From: Nesterenkonia massiliensis
GTDB taxonomy: Bacteria > Actinomycetota > Actinomycetes > Actinomycetales > Micrococcaceae
Direction: 5' to 3'
Assembly: GCF_000455245.1 (NCBI RefSeq)
Contig: NZ_HG005167.1
Coordinates: 247,351-282,526, forward strand
Length of the DNA: 35,176 bases
The notes beneath the pieces are model-generated. The model was not told the DNA's origin. It did not search any database and was given only the letters and a program-made list of their open reading frames with translations. This document shows positions 1 to 7,944 of the stretch, piece after piece (position 1 is the first letter of the stretch; each line of letters starts with the position of its first letter). Both the position numbers and the translations under genes were made by a program.

Positions 1-2
1 CC

Positions 3-1268
3 GAACGTGTACCGGTTATCGGCGAGAACGGTCGCAGCCATATGGAAGATGTGGAACGCGACTGCGAGGTCGACATCGCCCTGCGCTGGGGGATCGGCTA
101 CGACACCACCGTGCGCAGTTTCGTCAACATCATCGCTACCCCAAAGGGTGGCACCCACCTCACCGGTTTCGAACAGGCGCTTCTGAAGACCTTCCGCAAA
201 GTGGTGGAATCCAATGCGCGCCGACTCAAGGTGGGCAATGACAAGCTGGAGAAGGACGATGTCCTGGCCGGTCTCACCGCCGTCATCACCGTGCGCATCG
301 CCGAGCCGCAGTTCGAGGGCCAGACCAAGGAGATTCTCGGTACCCCGGCTGCCCGGCAGATTGTCTCCAAGGTGGTTGCTAAGGAACTCGAAGCCCGCCT
401 GACCTCGTCCAAGCGCGCTGAGAAGCAGGAAGCCACAGCTCTGCTGGAGAAGGTTGTGGCTGAAATGAAGTCGCGGATTTCTGCGCGCATGCACAAGGAG
501 ACCCAGCGCCGGAAGAACGCTCTGGAGAACTCCACAATGCCAGCGAAACTGGTGGAGTGCCGGGCCAAGGAGGTCGAGTCTTCCGAGCTGTTCATTGTGG
601 AGGGCGACTCCGCGCTGGGTACCGCAAAACTCGCGCGATCTTCGGATTACCAGGCGCTGTTGCCTATCCGTGGAAAGATCCTCAACGTTCAGAAGGCCTC
701 GGTCTCGGACATGCTCTCGAATACCGAATGCGCCGCGTTGATTCAGGTCATCGGCGCCGGCACCGGGCGGAGCTTTGATCTGGAGGCAGCCCGTTACGGG
801 AAGGTTGTGCTGATGACCGACGCCGACGTTGATGGTGCACATATCCGGACTCTGCTGCTGACTCTGTTCTTCCGGTATATGCGTCCAATGATCGAAGCTG
901 GCCGTGTCTTCGCTGCCGTCCCGCCTTTGCATCGAGTCGAAGTCATCCACCCGGGACGTAAAGCCAATGAAGTGCGCTACACCTATTCCGAAGCCGAGCT
1001 GAATAAACTGCTGCGCTCCCTGGAAGCCGAAGGGTTAAAGTACAAGGAACCCATCCAGCGCTATAAGGGTCTGGGTGAGATGGACGCTGACCAGCTCTCG
1101 GAGACCACCATGGATCCCCAGCACCGCTCATTGCGCCGGATTCGTGTGGAAGATGCTGAGGCGGCGGAGCGAGTTTTTGATCTGCTGATGGGCTCAGTGG
1201 TGGCCCCGCGCAAGGACTTCATCATCGAAGGAGCCCGAGCATTGGACCGGGACATGATCGATGCCTGA
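3..1268 (+). CDS. parE: DNA topoisomerase IV / gyrase subunit B, C-terminal part (5' end outside window)
   Basis: This is the 3' part of a type IIA topoisomerase B subunit, the ATP-driven partner of the A subunit in changing DNA supercoiling and unlinking chromosomes. The reading frame is open from base 3, so the gene begins before the window; the ATG at 42 is internal. The TOPRIM domain is clear: the EGDSA motif (near 600) with the catalytic Glu, PIRGKILNV, and the [15 protein letters not shown] Mg-binding motif (near 820). [12 protein letters not shown] near the end is the conserved tail motif. The sequence ends with the family's usual RDFI-type tail ([15 protein letters not shown]). gyrB normally sits next to dnaA and recF; since the downstream neighbour here is ctaB, the second B-subunit paralogue (parE) is more likely, but gyrB is not excluded without the upstream sequence. 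Confidence 0.9.
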   Translation, partial: ERVPVIGENGRSHMEDVERDCEVDIALRWGIGYDTTVRSFVNIIATPKGGTHLTGFEQALLKTFRKVVESNARRLKVGNDKLEKDDVLAGLTAVITVRIAEPQFEGQTKEILGTPAARQIVSKVVAKELEARLTSSKRAEKQEATALLEKVVAEMKSRISARMHKETQRRKNALENSTMPAKLVECRAKEVESSELFIVEGDSALGTAKLARSSDYQALLPIRGKILNVQKASVSDMLSNTECAALIQVIGAGTGRSFDLEAARYGKVVLMTDADVDGAHIRTLLLTLFFRYMRPMIEAGRVFAAVPPLHRVEVIHPGRKANEVRYTYSEAELNKLLRSLEAEGLKYKEPIQRYKGLGEMDADQLSETTMDPQHRSLRRIRVEDAEAAERVFDLLMGSVVAPRKDFIIEGARALDRDMIDA

Positions 1269-1297
1269 GGGCGCGGTCGGCATCGTCACAGGGCGTC

Positions 1298-1318
1298 ATT
1301 TCTACCGTTTGTAGAAAT
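1298..1318. promoter_or_regulatory. Perfect palindrome upstream of ctaB, candidate operator
   Basis: Arms ATTTCTAC and GTAGAAAT are perfect 8-bp inverted repeats around a 5-nt centre (CGTTT). The site lies between the end of the topoisomerase gene and ctaB, centred about 71 bp upstream of the ctaB start. A site with the same core and spacing (TTCTAC-N5-GTAGAA) occurs at 3718-3736 in front of another membrane protein gene. No run of T follows, so a terminator is less likely than a protein-binding site. The regulator is unknown. Confidence 0.5.
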
Positions 1319-1366
1319 ATTTGTGCAGATAGGCGAGCCAGCCGTCGTCGGACCCGCTATCCCGGC

Positions 1367-1378
1367 TACACTGGACCG
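1367..1378 (+). promoter_or_regulatory. -10 element for leaderless ctaB transcript
   Basis: TACACT (1367-1372) fits the actinobacterial TAnnnT -10 element and is followed by 6 nt before the GTG start at 1379. No Shine-Dalgarno sequence is visible. Transcription would start at or next to the start codon, giving a leaderless mRNA. No convincing -35 hexamer is seen. Confidence 0.5.
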
Positions 1379-2332
1379 GTGACCGAAATGACCACGCACT
1401 CTCGTGTGCCCGCTGACCGTGATGCCCACCCGCGTCTGGGATGGCGGCGTAAAGCGGCAGCCTATTGGTCCTTGACCAAGCCGCGTGTCATCGAGCTGCT
1501 GCTGGTCACCACATTCCCCACCATGGTCTTTGCGGAGCGGGGCTTTCCCGACTTCTGGCTGACCATCGCCACTATGCTCGGCGGTGCCATGGCTGCCGGA
1601 TCCGCAGGTGCCTTCAACTGCTATATCGATCGCGATATGGACAAGTTGATGAACCGCACCAAGAAGCGGCCGCTGGTCACCGGTGAGCTCACCCCGCGGG
1701 AGGCCCTGGTCTTCGCTTCGCTGCTGGGCGTGGCGGCGCTGGTCGTGCTCTGGTTTGGTGCCAACCCACTAGCGGCTGGCCTGGGCGCGGCGGCGATGTT
1801 CTTCTACGTGGTGGTTTACACCCTGATTCTCAAGCGCCGCACCGAGCAGAACATCATCTGGGGCGGCATTGCCGGGTGCTTCCCGGTGGTCATCGCCTGG
1901 GCTGCGGTCCGCGAGACACTGGAATGGCCGGCCCTGGTGCTGTTTGTCATCATCTTCCTCTGGACCCCGCCCCATTACTGGCCACTGTCCATGAAATACC
2001 GCACGGACTATCAAACCGCTTCGGTGCCGATGCTTGGTGCCGTGGCAAGCGCAAAGACCGTGGGCGTACAGGTAGTGCTCTACGCCTGGGCCACCGTGAT
2101 GTGTTCGCTGCTGCTGGTTCCCTTGGGCTGGGCCGGGATCACCTATACCGCGGTGGCACTGGCAGCAGGTGGCTGGTTTATCTGGGAGTGCCATGTCCTG
2201 TACAACAAGGCGCAGAACGAGACGCTGACCGATAAGAAGGCCATGAAGGTCTTCCACCTGTCCATCCTGTACCTCACCCTGCTGTTCATCGGTCTGTTCC
2301 TCGATCCCTTTATCGGCTCGCCGCTGCTGTGA
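1379..2332 (+). CDS. ctaB: Protoheme IX farnesyltransferase (heme o synthase)
   Basis: This integral membrane UbiA-family prenyltransferase adds a farnesyl group to heme b, making heme o for aa3-type cytochrome oxidase. The 317-aa product has the family length. [19 protein letters not shown] is the N-terminal signature, and the Asp-rich prenyl-diphosphate site is [20 protein letters not shown] around residues 80-100. [10 protein letters not shown] (about 200) is the second conserved loop. Several hydrophobic segments are visible throughout. The GTG at 1379 is chosen because a TAnnnT element sits 6 nt upstream; the ATG at 1388 is the alternative. The neighbouring genes are not other oxidase-assembly genes: ctaA and tkt, often adjacent in relatives, are not in view. 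A palindrome at 1298-1318 may control it. Confidence 0.95.
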   Translation: MTEMTTHSRVPADRDAHPRLGWRRKAAAYWSLTKPRVIELLLVTTFPTMVFAERGFPDFWLTIATMLGGAMAAGSAGAFNCYIDRDMDKLMNRTKKRPLVTGELTPREALVFASLLGVAALVVLWFGANPLAAGLGAAAMFFYVVVYTLILKRRTEQNIIWGGIAGCFPVVIAWAAVRETLEWPALVLFVIIFLWTPPHYWPLSMKYRTDYQTASVPMLGAVASAKTVGVQVVLYAWATVMCSLLLVPLGWAGITYTAVALAAGGWFIWECHVLYNKAQNETLTDKKAMKVFHLSILYLTLLFIGLFLDPFIGSPLL

Positions 2333-2340
2333 CCCTGTAG

Positions 2341-2784
2341 GTTCAGGCCGAGAAGCTCGAAGTCGCTGCGGGCGAGTCGGTGCTGCTGCCTGAGACCTCC
2401 TTCACCCTGCAGGCCCCGGGGCTGATAGCCCTGACTGGACCCAACGGGGCAGGGAAAACCACCCTGTTGAAGACGCTGGTCGGCAGGCAGCTGCCCAGTT
2501 CGGGCCAATGTCTGATCGGTAACCTCACCGCCTACGAGTTCGACCCAGCGTTTCGTGCCGCGGTGGCGTCCCTCATTGACACTGCGCCGATAGCGCGAGA
2601 TATGACGCTGAACGAGCAGCTGATGCTGGTCCGGCTTTCCTGGGGAGATGACGACGACGAGGCCCGCTTCGGCGCTGAGCAGTGCCTGGCGCAGCTGACG
2701 ATCCCGCATCTGGGTGACAGGTTCCCCTATGAACTGTCTTCCGGGCAGCTGCAGCTCTTCGCCCTCGCGCTGACACTCAGTCGC
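2341..2784 (+). pseudogene. ABC transporter ATP-binding protein, truncated at both ends
   Basis: The frame shows an ABC ATPase: Walker A is GPNGAGKTTLLKTL (about 2439-2480) and the signature motif is LSSGQLQLF (about 2738-2763). The match stops directly after the signature helix (ALALTLSR). The Walker B strand with its DEP motif, the D-loop and the H-loop that should follow are missing, and the frame runs into unrelated residues. At the 5' end the conserved reading begins at 2341 (VQAEKLEV), but the codon before it is TAG and the first usable start, GTG at 2380, is late. It cannot make a working ATPase. It resembles small CcmA-like ATPases, and no permease partner is recognisable next to it. 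A deletion has probably joined it to the next broken gene. Confidence 0.75.
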
Positions 2785-2839
2785 ATGTCCAATCCGCAGT
2801 TCCAGCGCCAGCTCACGCGACACGTCAACCGCGCTGGCC

Positions 2840-3252
2840 GCCGCGGAATACGTAGGAATCAGCGCTCCGCCCGCGGGCGGAGTACCAGGCGTAGCCGGCA
2901 CGGGAGCCAGGGTATTGTCCGCCTGGCTGGGCGTAGTGATTCTCGGGATTCTCGCGGCCGCGGTCATCAGCTGGTGGCAGCACGAGGATGAGCTCGGTGA
3001 TTACACCGATGGGCAACCTGCCGAGGTGGTGACCTGCGGGATCGCTACGAGCGCTTGCTGGCCGCGGTCTATGTCGAGGACCTCTTCATCAATGAGCAGA
3101 TGGCCAGGGATGGATTCGGGGAGCCGGCCTACTATGCGCCCAATGACCGGTTCCTCTCGCAGATCGAAGACGCCTGGGCAGAAGCAGAGGCCGCCGGTGA
3201 AGGTCTCTTCGCCGACGGCCTCCACTGCGAACCGGGTCAGCCTGTGGGCTGA
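2840..3252 (+). pseudogene. Staphylococcal-nuclease-like (SNase) protein remnant with internal deletion
   Basis: Two frames together give parts of a membrane-anchored nuclease-like protein. The first (about 2840-3033) contains a transmembrane helix (LSAWLGVVILGILAAAVISWW) and then DYTDGQPAEVV. The second (about 3034-3252) reads RDRYERLLAAVYV, FINEQMARDGFGEP, NDRF and GEGLFADGLHC. This matches the C-terminal part of the SNase fold, where an Arg-rich D-R-Y/L-R turn precedes a strand and the N-E-x-M/L-V-R-x-G helix. The N-terminal SNase half (DGDT, then R-L-I-G-I-D-x-P-E) that should lie between the two parts is absent, and the frames do not match at the junction near 3034. The assignment rests on the C-terminal motifs only. 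The true start is not identifiable. Confidence 0.55.
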
Positions 3253-3279
3253 CTCCCGGCGGTAGGCGCTAGATGGCCC

Positions 3280-3666
3280 TTAGGCGTTGGTCTTCTTCCA
3301 GCGGCGAGCAGCAAGGAAGCTGCGCACGCCCAGAATGAGATAGACCACCAGCACCAGGAAGGTAATCAGAGCGGTGACACCGGCGGCGGTGTTGTCTCCA
3401 TCGCCCATCAGGTTTCCGAAGATCGGGTGCAGCTGAGCGATGGCACCCAGTAGTGCCACCAGCAGCGCAATGTGAATGCCGGCCATCAGGCTCTTCAGTG
3501 CCACAGCGCCGCTGAGCAGCAGCACCGCGCCCACAATGGCGGGAATCAGGGCGGTCCAGGAGGAGAACTCGGTCACGATGTAGGCGATCACGCCTACCGC
3601 CACCAGCACGCCGCCGGTGATGAAGGTCAGGCGGGGCATGGGGCTGGAGGAGTAGTCAGGGGCCAT
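3280..3666 (-). CDS. Small four-helix membrane protein, function unknown
   Basis: The product is 128 aa with four predicted transmembrane segments: about residues 12-33, 37-57, 63-82 and 94-115. It has a basic C-terminal tail (RSFLAARRWKKTNA). The acidic loop GDGDN lies between helices 3 and 4. No enzymatic or transport motif is visible. The start is the ATG at 3666, with AAGGA (rev. strand) about 6 nt upstream. It is transcribed divergently from aceA. A palindrome at 3718-3736, about 61 bp upstream, matches the one in front of ctaB and may place both genes under one regulator; that link is an inference. Confidence 0.75.
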   Translation of the reverse strand: MAPDYSSSPMPRLTFITGGVLVAVGVIAYIVTEFSSWTALIPAIVGAVLLLSGAVALKSLMAGIHIALLVALLGAIAQLHPIFGNLMGDGDNTAAGVTALITFLVLVVYLILGVRSFLAARRWKKTNA

Positions 3667-3717
3667 GGGTGGTCCTTATGTTGTGCGATTGGGGGCATCT
3701 TCCTGCGCTCCAGTTTA

Positions 3718-3736
3718 CTTCTACAGAGCGTAGAAG
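3718..3736. promoter_or_regulatory. Palindrome matching the ctaB upstream site
   Basis: Arms CTTCTAC and GTAGAAG form a perfect 7-bp inverted repeat around AGAGC. Core and spacing equal those of the site at 1298-1318 (TTCTAC-N5-GTAGAA in both). On the minus strand the sequence TAAACT directly follows the palindrome (3712-3717) and could be the -10 element of the membrane protein gene, so a bound protein would block or help that promoter. It lies 220 bp from the aceA start. Confidence 0.5.
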
Positions 3737-3956
3737 AAACAGAGGGGTGACGTCGTCGTGCGGTGTGGTTCTTCCTCCGTGGAACAGGAGGGACGGTTGC
3801 TGTGTCGCAGGCCACGTGATGTGACGTGTTTCTCAACTTCTTCGAATCCGCGAAGAAATGCAGATCTTTCCTTCGATTCGGGTGGCGAAGGGGGTTGCAA
3901 AGGGCCAAAACTGGAAGAGCCCCAACGATGTGGACGTCGAATCAAAGGAGATTCAC
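3737..3956 (+). promoter_or_regulatory. Upstream region of aceA with inverted repeats
   Basis: This 220-bp stretch holds no convincing gene. It contains a perfect 7-bp inverted repeat, TTCTTCG-N6-CGAAGAA (3838-3857), a second weaker one, CCTTCG-N10-CGAAGG (3870-3891), and a CACGTG hexamer in the stretch GCCACGTGATGTGACGTG (about 3811-3828). A strong Shine-Dalgarno (AAAGGAG, 3944-3950) precedes the ATG at 3957. The repeats are candidate operator or leader structures for carbon-source control of aceA. No specific regulator site (for example RamB or GlxR) could be matched with confidence. Confidence 0.4.
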
Positions 3957-5315
3957 ATGACCGAGACACTCAGCAAGCCCACCCAGGACGCTACTGACAC
4001 ACCGGTGCTGCAGCCGGAAAGCCGTGATGTCTTCGAGCAGAAGGTTCAGGCACTCCAGCAGGATTGGGACACCAATCCGCGCTGGGAGCACATCACCCGG
4101 GACTACTCCCCAGAGGAGGTCGTGAAGCTCCAGGGCACCGTCCAGGAGGAGCACACCCTGGCCAAGCGTGGCGCCGAGAAGCTGTGGAAGCAGCTGACCG
4201 AGGAGCATGCTGCGGGTAAGTACACGAACTCTCTCGGTGCTCTCTCCGGCAATCAGGCCGTGAACTACGTCAAGGGCGGCCTGCGTGCCATCTACCTCTC
4301 CGGCTGGCAGGTGGCCGGTGACGCCAACCTTTCCGGTCACACCTACCCGGATCAGTCCCTGTACCCGGCCAACTCGGTGCCCAATGTGGTGCGCCGCATC
4401 AACAATGCGCTGCTGCGTGCTGACCAGATCGAGTACCTCGAGGGCATCAAGACCGTTGAGGACTATCTGGTGCCGATCGTGGCTGACGCTGAGGCTGGCT
4501 TCGGCGGTCCGCTGAATGCCTACGAGCTGATGAAGCAGATGATCGGTGCCGGTGCTGCAGGTGTGCACTGGGAGGACCAGCTGGCATCAGAGAAGAAGTG
4601 CGGTCACCTGGGAGGCAAGGTGCTGGTTCCCACGGCTCAGCACATCCGCACCCTGCAGGCGGCTCGACTGGCCGCTGACGTGCACAATGTCTCCAGCCTG
4701 ATCATTGCCCGTACCGACGCTGAGGCCGCCACGCTGATCACCTCCGATGTGGACGAGCGTGACCAGCCCTTCATCACCGGTGAGCGCACCGCCGAAGGCT
4801 TCTACAAGGTGCGCAACGGCATTGAGCCCTGCATCGAGCGTGCTAAGGCCTATGCTCCCTACTCCGATCTGATCTGGATGGAGACCGGCACTCCGGACCT
4901 GGAGGTGGCACGCCAGTTCGCCGAGGCCGTGAAGTCTGAGTTCCCCGACCAGATGCTGGCTTACAACTGCTCGCCGTCCTTCAACTGGAAGAAGCACCTC
5001 GACGACGAGACCATCGCCAAGTTCCAGAATGAGCTGGGCAAGATGGGCTTTACCTTCCAGTTCATCACCCTGGCGGGCTTCCACTCCCTGAATTACTCCG
5101 CCTTCAACTTGGCCAAGGGCTACAAGGAGGAGCAGATGAAGGCCTACGTGGAGCTGCAGGAAGCAGAGTTTGCCGCCGAGGCAGATGGTTACACCTCAAC
5201 CCGCCACCAGCGCGAAGTGGGCACCGGCTACTTCGACGCTATCTCCACCACCCTGAACCCAGAATCCTCCACGGTGGCTCTGAAAGGCTCGACTGAAGAG
5301 GGCCAGTTCCACTGA
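3957..5315 (+). CDS. aceA: Isocitrate lyase
   Basis: It cleaves isocitrate to glyoxylate and succinate, the first step of the glyoxylate bypass used for growth on acetate or fatty acids. The 452-aa cytosolic enzyme has the normal bacterial length. The catalytic signature KKCGHLGGK is present with the catalytic Cys at residue 215. Other family motifs are [27 protein letters not shown] (metal-binding Asp) and YNCSPSFNW. The ATG at 3957 is chosen because AAAGGAG lies 6 nt upstream; an in-frame start at 3858 would add an unlikely 33-residue extension. The gene is followed after 45 bp by a malate-synthase-like ORF and then a strong terminator, so the two probably share one transcript. Confidence 0.97.
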   Translation: MTETLSKPTQDATDTPVLQPESRDVFEQKVQALQQDWDTNPRWEHITRDYSPEEVVKLQGTVQEEHTLAKRGAEKLWKQLTEEHAAGKYTNSLGALSGNQAVNYVKGGLRAIYLSGWQVAGDANLSGHTYPDQSLYPANSVPNVVRRINNALLRADQIEYLEGIKTVEDYLVPIVADAEAGFGGPLNAYELMKQMIGAGAAGVHWEDQLASEKKCGHLGGKVLVPTAQHIRTLQAARLAADVHNVSSLIIARTDAEAATLITSDVDERDQPFITGERTAEGFYKVRNGIEPCIERAKAYAPYSDLIWMETGTPDLEVARQFAEAVKSEFPDQMLAYNCSPSFNWKKHLDDETIAKFQNELGKMGFTFQFITLAGFHSLNYSAFNLAKGYKEEQMKAYVELQEAEFAAEADGYTSTRHQREVGTGYFDAISTTLNPESSTVALKGSTEEGQFH

Positions 5316-5360
5316 GCCCAGCCACCCACCGGCTAATGCGTTGACAAAGGAGTCAGCACC

Positions 5361-5930
5361 ATGGACACCCCCAGCTCGATCACGATCAATGGAATCACTC
5401 TCGCTGCCCCGCGCGCAGCACGTCAGAATGAGCTCTTCACCGCAGATGCGCTGAACTTCCTGGCGACGCTGCATCGTGAATTCGGTCCCCGCGTAGCGGA
5501 GCTTGAGGCCGCGGGCGAGGCCAGCGATCAGGCCGAAGGAGAGTCGGAGGCGTTCGCTGAGTCCTGGCAGAAGCTGCTGGACAAGCACCTGAAGGAGCCG
5601 CCGTGCACCTTCATCACCCCGCGCGGACTTGCGCGGAGTGAGTCCCGCATCCTCTGTGGCGGCGCTCCGCTGTCGGCGGGACTGGTTGACTTTGGTCTCC
5701 ACGTCCACCGCAACGGTCTCAGGCTCCTCGGCGAGGGGCGCGCGCCCTTCGTGTCCCTGCTGGGACTGGAGTCCGAGGAGGAGCTGCAGCTTTGGCAAGA
5801 TGTCTTCGCTCGCTCCGAGGAGCTGCTTGGACTGCCCGATGGCACCATCCGCGCCATTCACTTCGGGGACCGTGACCCCGACGCCGGTGCCGTGCTCGCA
5901 GAGCGCACGCCAGTCGCCGCTGGCGCCTAG
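5361..5930 (+). CDS. Malate-synthase-A-like small protein, catalytic half missing
   Basis: The 189-aa ORF has an AAAGGAG Shine-Dalgarno and no internal stop. Residues 7-50 (ITINGITLAAPRAARQNELF, ALNFLATLHREFGPRVAELEA) match the start of malate synthase A. Residues about 85-165 (TPRG, GAPLSAGLVDFGLH, LWQDVF, LGLPDGTIRA) match its central region, where complete enzymes have RPRGWHL, SGALFDFGLYFFHN, LWNDVF and GIPRGTIRA. About 100 residues between these blocks are missing. So is everything after GTIRA, including the Mg-binding Glu/Asp and the catalytic Asp. It therefore cannot be a working malate synthase (about 530 aa). Its place directly behind aceA is where aceB normally lies. It is either a decayed aceB or a diverged non-catalytic protein; the open frame and diverged central block make the second possible. 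Confidence 0.65.
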   Translation: MDTPSSITINGITLAAPRAARQNELFTADALNFLATLHREFGPRVAELEAAGEASDQAEGESEAFAESWQKLLDKHLKEPPCTFITPRGLARSESRILCGGAPLSAGLVDFGLHVHRNGLRLLGEGRAPFVSLLGLESEEELQLWQDVFARSEELLGLPDGTIRAIHFGDRDPDAGAVLAERTPVAAGA

Positions 5931-5966
5931 CGGATACTGCGCTAGGGCTGGCCGGCCCTAGAACGT

Positions 5967-6011
5967 CTGTCGCCCGGGGGGTTTCGAGGTCCTCCCGGGC
6001 GGCAGTTTTTT
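5967..6011 (+). terminator. Rho-independent terminator of the aceA transcript
   Basis: A 15-bp GC-rich stem (left arm 5967-5981 beginning CTGTCGCCCGGG, right arm 5991-6005 ending CCCGGGCGGCAG, two G-U pairs) is followed by six T (6006-6011). A separate small hairpin, CTAGGGC-N6-GCCCTAG, lies just before it at 5942-5961. This is the clearest intrinsic terminator in the window. Confidence 0.9.
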
Positions 6012-6040
6012 CGTGCCCTCGCTTGATCCTGCAGCCTGCT

Positions 6041-6390
6041 CTATGCGAAGCTGCGGATCTCCACTCCGGCGGATTCCAGGGCATGGTGGAGAGCCCCCGC
6101 CATGTCTGCGGCACCCGGGGTATCACCGTGAGTGCAAATCGATTCCGCCTCAGTCTCCAGGCGCGTTCCGTCACGGGCGATGAGCACGCCCTCCTCCGCC
6201 AAGCGCAGCATGTTCTCCACCACCTGAGCGGTGTCGTGGAGCACCGCAACGGGTTCCTGTCGGGAGACCAATGTTCCGTCGGGATGGTAGGAACGGTCGG
6301 CGAAAGCCTCAGTGACCCCGCGTAGACCCTGTTTCCGCGCATAGGCCAGGGCTACTCCGCCGGGCAGCAGCAGGATCGGAAGCAGTAGTG
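6041..6390 (-). pseudogene. pxpA: 5-oxoprolinase subunit A (LamB/YcsF), C-terminal fragment
   Basis: Read on the minus strand, the frame from about 6390 to the stop at 6041 carries the C-terminal end of PxpA: LPGGVALAYARKQGLRGV, EAFADRSYHPDGTLV, and the hallmark CTHGDTPGAADMA near the end. PxpA works with PxpB and PxpC in ATP-dependent opening of 5-oxoproline to glutamate. A complete protein is about 250 aa; only about 115 residues remain. The N-terminal half is lost where an IS256-type element begins. No pxpB or pxpC is present on the other side of the element, so the insertion was probably followed by a deletion. The 5' boundary is approximate. Confidence 0.75.
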
Positions 6391-7690
6391 CCCCATAGAG
6401 TGGTGTAGTCCCCGGTGACTGTCACGGTTATGAACGTGAGCGCGGTCATCGGGTGGCCCCTTCGAGGAAACTCTCACATCCCAACTCGAAAGGACATCAC
6501 CACGATGACCGCTCCTCATATTGTCGACCCTGCAGGCGTGCTCAAAGAAGCCCTCTCCGAGGCTTCACCGGATCTGATGCGCAGCTTGCTGCAGACCATG
6601 ATCAACGCCCTGCTCTCAGCCGATGTCGATGCCGTGGTTGGTGCCCAGTACGGTAAGCCCAGTGCCGAACGGGTCACCCAGCGCAACGGCTACCGCCACC
6701 GGGCCCTGGACACCCGAGTAGGCACTGTCGATGTCGCGGTGCCGAAGCTACGCTAAGGCACTTACTTCCCCGACTGGCTGCTGGAGCGGCGTAAGCGCGC
6801 TGAATCAGCGATGATCACCGTGGTCGCTGACGCGTATTTGGCTGGGGTCTCCACCCGCCGGATGGACAAACTGGTCAAGACTCTGGGCATCGACTCGTTG
6901 TCGAAGTCACAGGTCTCCTGGATGGCTGAGGATCTCGATGCCCACGTCGCTGACTTCCGCACTCGACCCCTGGGCCAGTCGGGTCCGTTCACCTTCGTGG
7001 CCGCTGATGCGTTGACGATGAAAGTCCGTGAAGGCGGCCGAGTGATCAACGCGGTGGTGCTGGTCGCTACCGGGGTTAACGCCGATGGCCACCGCGAAGT
7101 CCTGGGACTGCGGGTAGCCACCGCCGAGACCGCTGCGGCCTGGAACACGTTCTTCGCTGACCTGGTCGCCCGCGGCCTGGCCGGGGTCAAGATGGTCACC
7201 AGTGATGCCCACCGCGGGCTGGTAGAGGCCATCGCAGCCAACCTGCCCGGAGCGGTGTGGCAGCGTTGCCGCCCCCACTATTCCGCGAACCTGATGAGCG
7301 TGTGCCCTAAGAGCATGTGGCCTGCGGTGAAGGCGATGCTGCACTCGGTCTATGACCAGCCCGATGCTGCCAGCGTCAACGCCCAGTTCGATCGTCTGCT
7401 GGACTACGTCGAAGCCAAGCTGCCAGCCGTTCATGACCACCTCGACGCCGCCCGGGCCGAGATCCTGGCCTCCGCCGCCTTTCCCAAGGACGTGTGGACC
7501 CAGGTCTGGTCGAATAACCCCAACGAGCGGCTGAACAAAGAGATCCGCCGGGGCACCGATGTCGTCGGGATCTTTCCCAACCGCGATGCCATCACCCGCC
7601 TCATCGGTGCTGTGCTGGCGGAGCAGAACGACGAATGGGCCGAAGGCAGCCGTTACCTCGGCCTCGAAGCCTTCCAACGCCCGACAGCGA
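6391..7690 (+). mobile_element. IS256-family insertion sequence remnant
   Basis: The left edge lies between the pxpA fragment and the transposase start (somewhere in 6390-6500). The right edge is missing: transposase coding sequence passes directly into an unrelated membrane protein frame near 7690. Without a right end no terminal inverted repeats or target duplication can be identified. With an in-frame stop in its transposase as well, the element should be immobile. Confidence 0.75.
6505..7690 (+). pseudogene. IS256-family transposase, interrupted by a stop codon and 3'-truncated
   Basis: The start is ATG at 6505, with GAAAGGA at 6489-6495 upstream. The first segment runs to VPKLR and then meets TAA at 6754-6756. 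The same frame continues immediately with [19 protein letters not shown], exactly as in complete family members, so a single base change (for example AAA or GAA to TAA) explains the stop. The DDE catalytic residues are still readable: Asp in [10 protein letters not shown], Asp in [10 protein letters not shown] and Glu in [13 protein letters not shown]. The match ends at RYLGLEAF, about 15-25 residues short of the normal C-terminus. No functional full-length protein can be made without readthrough. Confidence 0.9.
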
Positions 7691-7944
7691 TTCCCGGGGG
7701 AGTTGGCCTCTCTGCCGTGAAGATTCTGGCGTGGCTTGCAGATGGCATCATCATCACGGTCGCCGGGACACTGGCTCTGATCGTGCTTCCCTGGAGGCCG
7801 GCGAGTCTCACCCTGACAGTGCTGGCAGTTGTCCTTGCTACAGCGGTGTGGGGATGGACGCGCACGGGCCAACATTTCTTTGCGGGCAGTCCCTTGCGGC
7901 ACTGGCGGCGCAGGCAGGCCGCCCCGGCCGAGTCGTGGTCCTAG
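7690..7944 (+). pseudogene. C-terminal tail of a membrane protein, fused to the transposase frame
   Basis: After the transposase match ends, the open frame continues for about 85 codons with two hydrophobic helices ([21 protein letters not shown] and [17 protein letters not shown]). A basic tail follows ([10 protein letters not shown]), then a stop at 7942-7944. This looks like the end of a host membrane protein whose 5' part was removed when the right end of the IS element was lost. The family is not recognisable from this fragment. It ends 3 bp past the convergent yigZ remnant's last base. Confidence 0.5.

Noticed and set aside
2143-2967. Long minus-strand ORF (about 274 codons) across the end of ctaB and the ABC remnant
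   Set aside because: It overlaps the strongly conserved ctaB and ABC ATPase frames, has no recognisable domain, and reads like the antisense shadow of GC-rich coding DNA.
3580-3597. Inverted repeat GTAGGCG-ATCA-CGCCTAC resembling the GTAG/CTAC sites
   Set aside because: It lies inside the coding sequence of the small membrane protein, has the arms in the opposite order and a different spacing, and is explained by its codons.
3858-3956. N-terminal extension of isocitrate lyase from an in-frame start at 3858
   Set aside because: It runs through the inverted repeats and the Shine-Dalgarno of the ATG at 3957 and is not conserved in the family.
6907-7902. Long minus-strand ORF (331 codons) opposite the transposase
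   Set aside because: The forward frame has clear IS256 transposase motifs; the reverse frame has no domain and spans the transposase/membrane-protein junction.
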